A DNA stretch of 64,000 nucleotides, from assembly GCA_949710005.1 (NCBI GenBank), contig OX453279.1, forward strand, positions 16,943,418 through 17,007,417, written 5' to 3'. Position 1 is the stretch's first letter, and the number at the start of each line of letters is the position of its first letter. The translations under genes were made by a program, and so were the position numbers. Source of the DNA: Ricordea florida (Eukaryota; Cnidaria; Anthozoa; Corallimorpharia; Ricordeidae). Under the pieces are notes generated by a model. The model made no database searches. It was not told the DNA's origin and saw only the letters and a program-made list of their open reading frames with translations. This document shows positions 49,701 to 59,400 of the stretch, one piece after another.

Positions 49701-52544
49701 TCCTTTCTGACCTCTCCTGACAGATTGTGACAGCATGCGAGCAGATAGTGCGGACGCGCCAGGGCAAATAATTTTTGTCTAGTCGGTCAAATTCATTTGA
49801 ATTTGTCCCGGACAAAATGAGATTTTGTCCTCAGTGCGGATCGACCCTTAGTTGAGAGAAAGTCTAGGAATATCCGAACAAGTTATTAAGTAAAAGAAAA
49901 TATTTTCCAATCCAGCTTTCATTGATGAGCATGATAATAACAAGGCTACTCCACTACTAGCTGCAGTAGATGCTAACTGCCCCTGATGTTCTCATTTCTT
50001 GCAGGCAAATGCCATAATCAATAGCTTACAAGCAAGTGTCTCCAAACTTGAGGGTGCATTAGCAGAATCAAATGGTGACAGTAGACCCACTAATTGGCTT
50101 GATAATTATGTGGAGTCTAGCAGGGACAAGCAGGTTAGTATTAATCAGATCTTTGTACTGCAGTGGAAACTAATGAGCAAAGACAATAGGAATGATCATT
50201 TTAATCATATCTATAATATTTGATGTTGTGTTCAATAATTTTGTGTTTTCGCTCCAAAACTGTTGTATTTGTCACCACTTACTGCTAATCTGTAGAGTTG
50301 TAATTGGACAGTGTTACCGGACAGTTACCTTTAATCAGGTGCTACCATAATTAGGTAATCAAAGAATTCCATAACAGGTTATCAAAAGGGAAAAATGTTT
50401 TGTAATTTAACTGTTTTTTCTTTTTTTTTTGTTAATTGGACGTCTGGTTGTAGCTCAACAACAACATCCTCTTTATTAGCCTATTTTCTATTTTCATTAA
50501 TTAATACAAAAATATATCATGATCTAGAGATTAAATCTACCACATATTTTAATTATAAGTAACAGATTTATTTGCCTTAGGCAAGTGTCAGTGAATAGTC
50601 TATATATTTACTTCTGTAGGGCATGATACAGAGTGTTCTTAAGGTTCCGCTTGACCAAGTCACAAATGTGCAATCAAATCATGATGAAGGAGACAATGAT
50701 GGTGAGAACTTGGCTTATTCTTAAACTATTAATAAAAATAAAGTCCAAATGGTAGGATAGTGGCTGAGCTTTTATTGCATTAAAATTGGGTGAAACACAG
50801 AAGAGAGTCAGAATTAGTGATCATCACATGTTGTACTGGTATTGCCTTACACTTGATGACATGAATGCCATATCAGGCACATGAAATTATTTCATATTGT
50901 TGTGATCATATCAGTTGGCATTACAAACCTAATGGTAATGCACCTATCAATGTTAAGCCGGTGGGTGGGGGGGGGGTTGTCAGGGCATGGGATTTGATTG
51001 TCTTTGTTGGCCCTGGCGTAGGGCATTTGACTGACCTTGTTCTCCCGGGGGAGGGAATATTTGAATCTTTCTTTGCCAGCCTTGGGATATTTGACAGCGA
51101 TGTGCAGCCCGGGGTGGGGAAATTTGGTTGCATTTGACTGGAATGAATTTTTGCCCGTGGGCAGGGAAGTTGATGGAAAATTTTTCAAAAATGTCAAATC
51201 CCCACCACATGCCCTGACTCCCCCAACTCCAAACATAACTGCTCACAGAGCTACACACAAACAGTGTTAATAGTAAAAAAAAAATCAATGTAAGATGACT
51301 GCACTTCAGTAACTACAAGATCTGATAAAAAGTGCATATATGTTATGGTGCAATTTTTTCTTTGGTTTAAATTTTATTTTCCTTTGTTTTTTGGTATGGT
51401 AATCTATGATCATAAGTTTGAAACAAAGGAAAATAAAATTTAAACCAAGGGTAAAATTGAAGATCAAGTCATATATCTATGCTGACAAAACATCGTGCAC
51501 AGGTATAACCTATATGTGTGTTAACTTTCCACAGGGCAGTAGTTGTTTTAGCACTGATAGTGGTATTTTTCTGTTTGTTTGTCTTACTAGTTGATGATGA
51601 ATTTGATGATTTCCCAGAACCACCTGGTGAGTATAGTCTCCTTGTTTCTTTGTTCAATTCTCCTTGGGGCTGTTCTTTTAAATACATTTGCAATTTTTGG
51701 TAAAGATTATTTTTAGCATTTCAACATGCAGATTTTGTTGAACAAGAATTTTACATTGAAATTTATTACACAACTAAAGCAGTCCGAGGGCCCATAACTA
51801 AAATCAGCCGATCAGATTTCTTCATTTCTGATCCTGTGAGGTTTTAAAATTCTTGAGTCTTTGTTGTTTTAAAACTACTGTTGCATCTCACTGAATCTGA
51901 GTTAAAACAGCAGCTTTACTTCCTATCCAACACAGCAGCAGAGTTTTGGTAAAATATGTTGCCATCACTCTTGTATCATGGTAAATCAACCTCACTGGAC
52001 CGAAGATACCTACGTTTTGGAAAGTACCAGTAGCTTAGTTAAATTCAACATTATACCAAGGAGCAGCTATTATAGAAATTATATCAGTCCATGTTTAGAC
52101 ACCAAACTTTGTGACTGCATAGTGCCACATAAAGGCCATTCTGGTTCTGTGTTATTTCCCAAGTCAAAAAAACTGAAATCTACTCTGTCTCTCCCTACTG
52201 ATGTAATGTGGGGTAACCCTGTGATGGACTAGCATCCCTGCATCCAGGGGAGTAACAATACTCTCAGGTATGTACTGCTACAGGAACTGGATAAGCTCCA
52301 GCTGTGTGGGCTTTATGGCCTGTGTGCACCTTCTATTACTCACTTATACTGGTTGTTTTTATTGTTAGTGACCTGTCAATGCCGTGCAATATACGAGTTC
52401 AAAGCAGAAGAAAGCGAACAACTAGATATTAGACCAGGAGATATTATCAAAGTTACAGCCAAACTGGATGATGGATGGTGGCAAGGGGAACTTAACAATA
52501 GAACTGGAATGTTCCCAGCTAGTTATGTGGAAGAGATTGGATGA
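30283..52544 (+). CDS. NOSTRIN: NOSTRIN-like F-BAR/SH3 protein, eight 3' exons
   Basis: Exons with matching phases: 30283-30381, 30916-31011, 32072-32180, 40000-40088, 50005-50133, 50620-50701, 51591-51626 and 52369-52544 (stop TGA), giving 271 residues. Exon 1 here (TCEKLEDERLTHLQEKFSLYGYM) is the end of an F-BAR domain. EEDKGTSMNS and SLFEAYSETSDNYNEERHQEV correspond to the NOSTRIN linker and coiled-coil region. The last exon is a full SH3 domain (AIYEFKAEESEQL, DDGWWQGEL, GMFPASYVEEIG). NOSTRIN is an endocytic adaptor that binds membranes and, in vertebrates, nitric oxide synthase and dynamin. The intron after 40088 uses a GC-AG donor. Exons for the main F-BAR part were not found upstream in this window. 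A signal AATAAA lies at 53123-53128. Confidence 0.82.
31161..31738 (+). repeat. Five tandem copies of a 115-bp unit
   Basis: Copies start at 31161, 31276, 31391, 31506 and 31621 and are nearly identical. Each contains a foldback element with ends AACCCTTTCACTCCCAAG / CTTGGGAGTGAAAGGGTT plus a short spacer TTAAAAACTATCTCCCTAT. Lies in the NOSTRIN intron after exon 31011. Confidence 0.95.
31886..32001 (-). repeat. Single inverted copy of the 115-bp unit
   Basis: Reverse-complement copy with several substitutions, located 150 bp after the tandem array. Confidence 0.85.
32600..37250 (-). mobile_element. Decayed Ty3/gypsy-like LTR retrotransposon
   Basis: Direct repeats of LTR type (ACTTATTCAGTCC...; 32600-~32770 and 37087-~37220) flank minus-strand remnants: a gag fragment near 36330-36570, a CCHC zinc knuckle near 36000 (CYQCGIIGHTQRAC), and broken pol pieces at 35040-35534 (FSAIDLHHTYLQMKED joined to HANCDGLSRLLQ). 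Frames are broken and most of pol is missing. LTR boundaries are approximate. Confidence 0.6.
38030..38305 (+). repeat. Foldback element (MITE)
   Basis: Ends are inverted: GGGGACGCATTATCCGTCTGGAC near 38037 and GTCCAGATGGATAATGTGTCCCC near 38274, with further internal inverted segments. Confidence 0.65.
38305..39010 (-). pseudogene. Helitron-like helicase relic, copy A
   Basis: The minus-strand frame at 38903-38688 (KKDLFGMTRQLSDPTWFCSL...) looks like the N-terminal domain of Helitron Rep/helicase proteins (pattern PTWFCSLSAAE-R). It stops early and lacks Rep and helicase motifs. The surrounding ~700 bp are duplicated at 40842-41525. Confidence 0.5.
40142..40157 (+). repeat. Poly-G run
   Basis: About 16 consecutive G residues just downstream of the NOSTRIN exon at 40000-40088. 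Confidence 0.8.
40842..41525 (-). pseudogene. Helitron-like helicase relic, copy B
   Basis: Second copy of 38305-39010 in the same orientation, more decayed: the FGM-RQL stretch is followed by a frameshift and small insertions. The copies flank the NOSTRIN exon at 40000-40088. Confidence 0.5.
42384..42574 (+). repeat. MITE with GAGGCCCTGTT ends, copy 1
   Basis: Left end GAGGCCCTGTTGG, right end CCCCTAACAGGGCCTC. Internally contains repeated GTCGC motifs. Same family as 58805-58996. Confidence 0.7.
42745..42785 (+). repeat. GAGT/GAGC microsatellite
   Basis: (GTGA)n and (GCGA)n run. Confidence 0.85.
43272..43690 (+). repeat. CCATGG-rich palindrome cluster 1
   Basis: About 420 bp dense in ACCATGGT and its variants with GTCAACCATG spacers. 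Degenerate, not a clean tandem repeat. Confidence 0.8.
44513..44629 (+). repeat. Foldback element with long arms
   Basis: GGACATGATCCTGTGCTA... and its near-perfect complement ending at ATCATGTCC form arms of about 50 bp around a short centre (TTTTAACGTTAAAA). Confidence 0.8.
44800..46925. repeat. GATATT-rich satellite-like inverted block
   Basis: Units of about 110 bp containing TGACTAAGTGTGGAG and strings of GATATT/AATATC palindromes. Units at about 44967, 45078, 45190 and 45299 run in one direction; those at about 45379, 45808, 45917, 46407, 46515 and 46630 run in the opposite direction. The switch is near 45340-45365. Unique insertions lie at 45540-45720 and 46020-46380. Confidence 0.85.
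46255..46354 (+). repeat. Foldback element inside the satellite block
   Basis: Arms of about 45 bp: CCAATTCGGTCTGCAATCAT and its complement ATGATTACAGACCGAATTGG, with a CCGC-TAC-GCGG hairpin at the centre. Confidence 0.8.
48533..48860 (+). repeat. Local duplication with CCATGG ends
   Basis: Two copies of about 120 bp starting CATGGTATTCCATGGTTGGC (48544 and 48723 region), separated by about 60 bp. Confidence 0.75.
48960..49135 (+). repeat. CCATGG-rich palindrome cluster 2
   Basis: The same motif family as 43272-43690, 5.3 kb away in the same NOSTRIN intron. Confidence 0.8.
49483..49847 (+). repeat. MITE with GGGTCGATCCGCACTGAG ends
   Basis: Perfect terminal inverted repeats of about 24 bp and flanking TTA on both sides (49480-49482 and 49848-49850). 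A 3-bp TTA/TAA duplication is typical of PIF/Harbinger-derived MITEs. Confidence 0.8.
50968..51228 (+). repeat. Foldback repeat, G-rich
   Basis: Inverted ends GGGGGTTGTCAGGGCATGGG... and ...ACATGCCCTGACTCCCCC. Internally has repeated GGGCATTTGACTG-like motifs. Confidence 0.6.
51360..51447 (+). repeat. Near-perfect hairpin
   Basis: TTTGGTTTAAATTTTATTTTC and its complement enclose about 30 bp. Confidence 0.75.
52369..52544 (+). CDS. NOSTRIN: NOSTRIN-like terminal SH3 exon
   Basis: Acceptor TTGTTAG, starts in phase 1 and encodes the whole SH3 domain plus stop. The ALYDY-type, WW and FPASYV ligand-groove motifs are all present. Confidence 0.9.
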
Positions 52545-53762
52545 CACTCTGAAACAATATTTTTTGACCAGTATTGAATTGATGTTTGAAGTCACAGAAT
52601 GTACAGTCTGAATCTAACGTTGTCCAAGTTTGACTTCCATGAGCCGCTTTAAAGTTACAATACAGGTCACAGTGTTCCTTGACATATTTGAAGAGCAGTT
52701 CTTTGATTCCTCATAACAGGGTGTAAAATTCTTTGATAAAACTTATTTTTTGATTCCAAATGTTTTGTAATGCAAGCTTAGTGATAATTGATGTGTACAT
52801 AGTTTTCTAATTTTCTCCAAAATATACCCTCATGCACATGATCTTTTATAGGTGCAATTTTGGAATTGCAATTTATAGCAATCCTGTATTTTTGTACAAG
52901 GCAAGATATTGAAGTGAAGTCTGAATATTTAAGGGGTTATGCCACTTATTTACAACTTTTGTCTGCAGTTAGGAAATCTGCTTGGCACAATGTTTTCTAC
53001 TTTCTCTGGGTAAATGATTGCAGCTCAAACAACATTTCATCAAAATCTTCTAGAACTGTAATTAACCAAAGTGGGAACTCAGTTGTCTGATGTGGAGACA
53101 TAGTACATTGAGTCATGAATCAAATAAAAGCAAGAAAATTGTGAAGCCTTCTTGCTCCATATATTTTATAGTACAATCAACAACCTCTCTTGATTCTAAT
53201 TGACCAAGAGCAGTATGTAATATATTCCAAGTTGTATTCTATATAAGTACCCATCATGGGCCCATACAAATGGTACACGAAATATTGTGTTAATGATTCA
53301 GATTGAAATGAAATATTTACTGAGGCTTGTTACTTGAACACACCACAGGTTCAAATGAAACATTCATCAGTCAAGTGGCTGGTAAATGATACCTGACTTG
53401 TGAACAGTGCGGTTTGACTGTCAACTCTCATTTTGTGTTTGAAACACAAACAAATTTTAGAGGCACTAACAAAGGGTTGAAAACCTTCAGCATGTCTATG
53501 TGCTAGGTGGTTGACCATTAAAAAGTGATGTAAAAAAGGTTGTAACACATCAAGTCACTATTAGGGGTTAATGGGTTAAATTTATTGAACATAACTGGGA
53601 CCCACAGATTTTTCTCTCCCCCACAGTGCATGTATGTGCATGCAAGAGAAGTCAAGTGCCCTTAATTTGACTAGGCGTAATCAGAAGACAAAAACCTTTA
53701 ATATGAGTAAACCTTAGTGTACTTTATTTACATATTAGCTGTTTCATTTCTTTAGGCACTGT
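52545..53762. other. Convergent 3' region between NOSTRIN and SPC25
   Basis: Holds the NOSTRIN 3' UTR with AATAAA at 53123-53128 and, on the minus strand, an SPC25 AATAAA at 53728-53723. No further gene seen. Confidence 0.6.
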
Positions 53763-56140
53763 CTATTTGTTACTACAGACAAGTTTCTTGAATTTCTTTC
53801 TCATGGTGATGACAAACTTGGAAAAGTTATTTGTATTATTGAGTTGGTCTACCAGTGCCGCCAATCCTTCAATTTCTGGAGTGCAATCTTTCACTGTAGA
53901 AACAGGATCACAGTAAAAAAAATTGATTAAAATCATTCTTGAATATTCACCAATAATCACTGAGTATGAGGTGAATAATTGTTTTAGTATAAATACAAAG
54001 GTGAATATTTCATTGTGCAGCATGAAGAAAATTATTGTTTTATCAAAAGCGTGCCAAGGACTGGCAGCCATTTTGTTCGTGAAGGTGATTATCAGCTGAT
54101 AATCCAAGATAATGAACCAATCAGAGTGCACGATTTTGTATAATCACCTTAGTATTTATACTACCAGGTAATTGTCAATAATGCCCTCAATATTCCATGC
54201 TTGACTTTATTCACATGTACCTTTCACACTTTCAATTTTGCAAATATTTATCATCTTTGTTTGTCTGCATTTAATAATCATGACGTGAAGTTACCAAAAC
54301 ATCATGTACAACATTTTTAATGTTTATGTCCTTATAAAATGTTTAACACAATTGACTGTTATTACACAAAGATTTAAGTTGCGTAAATGCTCTACACCAC
54401 CACTGTTGCTACATCCAGATTTGTGATGCAAAGAAAAAGTTCTGTAAACAAGTTCTTTACCTACCATTAGTTACAGCATTACAGTACATATCTTTCCCAT
54501 TGGATGTTAATCATAGTTGACCAATAAGATCCTGTAATACCTTACCTTTGTAGCTATCCTGCTCTGTGATGGCTACAGTGAAGACAAATGGTCTTTCTTC
54601 ATCATCTGGGTCAATGTACTTGAAAACAAACTGCAGGTGTTCCTCTGAGGAATGTCAATGAAACAAAAGAAAGCTGACAATTTTATACCAGTACCTTAAG
54701 TCTTACATTGACAAGGGAACTAGATCCACCTTACAAGTGATACATATATAGTGACTTTTTAATGGAAAAAGGTTTTTTTCAGGGTGCTATACTAGTGAGC
54801 TATGAGAGAACTGTACAACTAGGCCAGTAATTAAGCTAAAGCTTCAAGAGATAAATTAACATTTGGTTTCTTGGAAGGATTTGTTAGCTGATGAGAATGG
54901 TTTATGAAATAAAGAAAATGGAATGTGGTGAGCCTGGCAAAAATGTTAGATGTATCTTTCCAGTCACAGCTAGGCAAATTTAGGAAAAGAAGTGGAATGA
55001 TTTCCGCACAGGTCCCTACCTCATTATGCATGCTGTAGCCGTACAAGAAATGTTTGAACGCGCACTTCCCCGCATGCATAATGAGTAGGGACCTGTGAGG
55101 AAATCTTACCATGTTTTTTGTTGCCATACACAAATATTGCACTTGTTCATGGATATTTTTTGTGAGTTTTACTTCGCTGCATACTTACCGTCAACTTTCT
55201 TAAAAGTTAAACCAAGTCTGTCCTTGAAGTAATCTGTTCCTTTGGTTAACTGTCTGATCTTGTATGATGTGTTTTGTTCTTCAGTTGATAAATCTACACA
55301 ACGAATAGTATACACCTTGAACCACATTAATGTTACTCAACAGCTGTTCTCTAGTAGCCACATCTAATATATGAAGAATATATGTCAACTCTTAGAATGA
55401 CTAATTCTAGATTGTTGTAAAGTCAAGTCGTCTCCACTGTGAATAATCATAGTACATGGCTAACTGACGCGGCCCAGTCTAATAATCAGAAAAGTCATTT
55501 AATCTTAAGATACCTTCCCGTTGCTTCCTTACGAGAGAATCTTTCTCTTCGAACTGTTTTTGAGCATGACTCCTCTTTTCCAACAGGCCTTCGGCGGTTA
55601 TCTGTAATTTTCGAAGTTCTTTCTCCAGAATCGCAACTTCTTCAGCCCTCTCTCGGAGAACTAGTCGACAGAAAGCCATAGATTGTTTATGGAAATATTT
55701 CTACAGCGAAATTCAGGAAGCTCATACTTGTACATGTTATTTTGAAGAATATGAACAAGCATAAATTAGCTTGGGATCTGAATATATTTTGACAAAGCTA
55801 AAGTGTGACCAAAATATTGTGCTCACCTTCCAAGTTCTTTTCACTCTGAATGTGATATTGATTGATTGCATCTTCCAGATTCTTTATATTCTCTAAAAGA
55901 AAAATAACACGATGAGCAATTGAAACCGGTGTTTTCTAAACATACAACAAAATACACTGAGTGTAGGCGAGATACTTGCTTACCATCGCCTTTGGTTAGC
56001 AAATTCTTGTGGTTTTCCACGTCCTCTAGCCTTGCCTTAATGAAAGATTCTCCGGTCCATTCACATAAAATTTTTTCTTGCACTTTCTTTAATCTGAGTT
56101 TCAAGTGTTCTAATTCCTCCTTAGGCGAACCCATGCTCAT
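53763..56140 (-). CDS. SPC25: Kinetochore protein Spc25
   Basis: Six exons with consistent phase 1 junctions: 56140-55984, 55892-55827, 55660-55514, 55293-55189, 54644-54546 and 53893-53763, giving 234 aa, close to the ~224 aa of vertebrate Spc25. The N-terminal two thirds is coiled coil (ELEHLKLRLKKVQEKIL; AILEKELRKLQITAEG). The C-terminal RWD-type globular domain shows DYFKDRLGLTFKKVDG, LQFVFKYIDPDDEERPFVF and a final helix NNFSKFVITMRKKFKKL. Spc25 pairs with Spc24 in the Ndc80 complex that links kinetochores to microtubules. A second in-frame ATG lies at 56134. It shares a 333-bp upstream region with MIOS. Confidence 0.9.
54994..55107 (+). repeat. Foldback MITE in an SPC25 intron
   Basis: Arms GCACAGGTCCCTACCTCATTATGCATGC and ...GCATGCATAATGAGTAGGGACC.., between the exons at 55189 and 54644. 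Confidence 0.75.
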
Positions 56141-56473
56141 TATTTTACAAAACAAACGAAGACGCTGGGAAACGACTGTTTTCTCCTCCACTATAAGTGA
56201 ACAATTCGCGGTGATTTTTCAAAATTTTTACTTTATAACCAATAAGAAAGGTCTATTTTATCACGTGCTTAAGGTACAAGCCGCTGGACAGTCAAGCTTC
56301 CGGCTCCGTATACACTGGTAATGGCTGATCGTTACGCCAATCCAGTGACCGGCGGCCGGTGTTTTAGCTTTCTCATATTCTGTATAACCTCCAATCCCCA
56401 ATGAAATCTTACACGTCCATTCTTTTAGCATAGCTGATTTGGCTTGGCGTGATCACCATATAAGCTTTACGAT
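56141..56473. promoter_or_regulatory. Bidirectional promoter region SPC25/MIOS
   Basis: 333 bp between divergent start codons. Contains an inverted CCAAT-type sequence (AACCAATAAG, ~56237) and an E-box TCACGTG (56261-56267). No TATA box is obvious. Confidence 0.55.
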
Positions 56474-59400
56474 ATGAGTTCGGGCAAGTGGCAGGTACTG
56501 TGGTCCCCGAGTCAACACGACAAGTTTGTCACGTTTGGAAATGAGATCTGCTTGTACAAAGTTGTCAAATCTCAGGTTAGTCATGAAATTACACGAGTAA
56601 CGTACCATTATGATTTAAAACTTAATTCAAAATTTTCTTAATGATGTTGTGTTTTTGCTTGGCAACCCCGGGGAAGTTGAACCAACCTTCAATGGTGGTA
56701 GTCGGTGGATCCTGTCCAGACAGGTTTGGTTCCGTAACGCCCACGGGTGAGGGGAGGGGATGGGACAGGCGAGGCGCTGGACTGGACCAATCAATGTTTC
56801 GATTTACATTGTTGATTTTGTGAAACTTAATCATCCGTGGAAATGTAGCTGACTGCATGTTTGTGAAGAGATACCACTTATAAAATGAGACAAAACACCA
56901 GAGTGGCGGCTGATCGCTATTAAAATGAAGTGCTTTCAGGACACTGGAAATATCAGTAACACAGATATCAATGCATACTGGCTGAATTGTATAGTTTTGG
57001 CTTAGGTTCCTAAATGATTAGCACTGATGCTTGATTAGGTAACTGGGAGCTGAGATCAGAGGTTAGGTTTAAGTCTTGGCCAATCCCTTCATATAGGTAC
57101 CTCTCAAATAGTATTGTCAGGTGACAGTGAAGCCTATCATGAGTATGCCCTTGTCGTCACTCAGTAGTAGGCCTCAGCCAAACCTTTGTCAGAAGTATTT
57201 TAACAGCAGTTATCAAACACATGAACTTGTACATCATTCAGCAATTTCTTCCTTTATCAGCATTTCAAATTTACTGCCAACCATGTTCGTGCTTATGGAA
57301 GCTTTTATTGTGAAACAAAAATGATCCCAAAATCAACCTGTTATTTTCGGTCAACAGTAAATATCTTATAGCTATGATTTTGGTATCACTTACATGATCT
57401 TGCTGGCTGCGAAAATGTAGCTGGGCCATTTGGGCCTATCACAAACAGAGAAATATTTTGGATGAATAGAACTTAATGTTGTTTATCATTCACTAGGATG
57501 CTCCTCCAAAGTCTGCTGGTGCACGAAGTCAAGGTATTGTGTGCTGTTGGAAACTTCATTCTATCAGTCTTAAGGTTGTATAATTTTGCACAAGTGTGCT
57601 TAGTACCCTGGCCTTTGAATAGAAGCGAGGCTGGAGATGACCTCGTTTTGTTGCAACCTGTCTGTTCTTCACATGCAAATAATATGATTTGCACGTGAAA
57701 GGTGGGGAGGTTTGTAACCAAGCAAGGTCACCTCCAGCCTCGCTTCTATTCAGAGGCTAGGTTCCTTAGGTCAAAACTGTAAAATGGCCTATTGGCTAAG
57801 AAGATAAGAATCTCTCAATGAATGTCCACCTGCCAAGAACATTCCCAAGATAATGAAGTCACCATCAACATAATACACTTCAGTTGAATAATCAACATTT
57901 AACAAGTAAATAACTCAGTTTGAGTTTTGTAGTCAGCAGTTGATGCATTATGATAACCAAAAGCCGTAGAAAACAATAACAAGATACCAAATTATGGTCT
58001 GGCCATTCAGGGTCACTCTGATCATTGTGTGCTTTGCATTGTTGATGTTTTATTACAGTAACTTCAATATACAACAGTAACAACAGATGTATTATTATTT
58101 AGTAAAAATCTACTGGGATACTGATGCAGATGCTGCAATATGATTGGCTGAGCTACTGCACACCAACAGCCATTATAGTTCACCTCTAAATTTTCTCCAA
58201 TTCTTCTTGGTTTAAGTAGATCACGTGATGCAATAGTGTTCATCTGCGGAGAGACACTCTCTGCTCCTAGTGCCCTTCCGAGAAAACTACCCGGTTGGAT
58301 AGTACTCGTCCGTTAAAATTTTAATAATTACCGCTACTTGCTTCACTGATGTCATCAAAGAAGATGTATCTATCCTTGTTAATGAGGTTGCACCCCCAAA
58401 AAAACAAAGGTACACATGAGCAAATATTTGATTTGATCTATATTTAGTGGGTTTTGACTGCTTTTCAACTGGCGCATGGAAGAAAATTTAGTGGTGAATG
58501 ATAAAGACATTAGATTGTTTATATCTCAGCTCTAACAGTCTGATAGTTGCCCCTTGGAAATAAGATGTTTTTAAACTAGCATATTTGCCCTCAAAGCTTC
58601 GCTTATGCAGTACATGTACTTCTGAATTTTTGATACCATACTTCACGGCCTCAATTGAATTCTGATGTGAGACTCATTTTTGTTTCAAATTATGCATTAA
58701 TTGACAATTAGATTATGAGCTCGAGATTTCTATGGGGTGATAGTTGATGTGACAGGATGCTGAATCAACTATCACCTCATAGAAATCGAGCATATTTGTT
58801 TTAAGAGGCCCTGTTAGGGGTAAATTCCAACAAGCGACTTGGCCTTGAAACGGCGACAGGAAGGAGCTGAAATGACAACTAATGATGAGCCGCTCGCGCG
58901 AAATTACGACGGTGACCTGCGAACCTCCCAAAATTGCAACGTGAAGAGGTTTGAAAGTCAGACGGGCGACATAAAGAACCCCCCTAACAGGGCCTCTCTT
59001 AAGAACATCAAATTTCTGCAGGGCAACTATCAGCCAATAGTTCCTCTACAGAAACACTCCATTGTTTGATTAGAGGGCAACACTTGGTTGTTTTCAAAAT
59101 GGCAACATCTTTGTGTTTTAGCAAAGTTTTGCAAGAAGATTTAGTATTTTGGCAGTTTTTTTACCAACACATGATTGGTTTATTATGATTTTTACTAAAA
59201 CAATTAGATTATTCACTCTTGATTTCTATGAGGTGATAGTTGATTTGGCCTTCAGCCTCATCATCTATCACCCCATAGAAATCATGAGCTCATAATCTAA
59301 TTATTAAATAGTATAGCACTGTATATACAGATTCTGAGTTTCTTGCACCTGGTGAACTGTTGCTGACTAGTTTCATATTTTGCTTTAGTAAATTTTTCGG

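Noticed and set aside
50892..51288. Overlapping minus-strand frames rich in proline
   Set aside because: They fall in a G-rich foldback repeat and have no splice or domain support.
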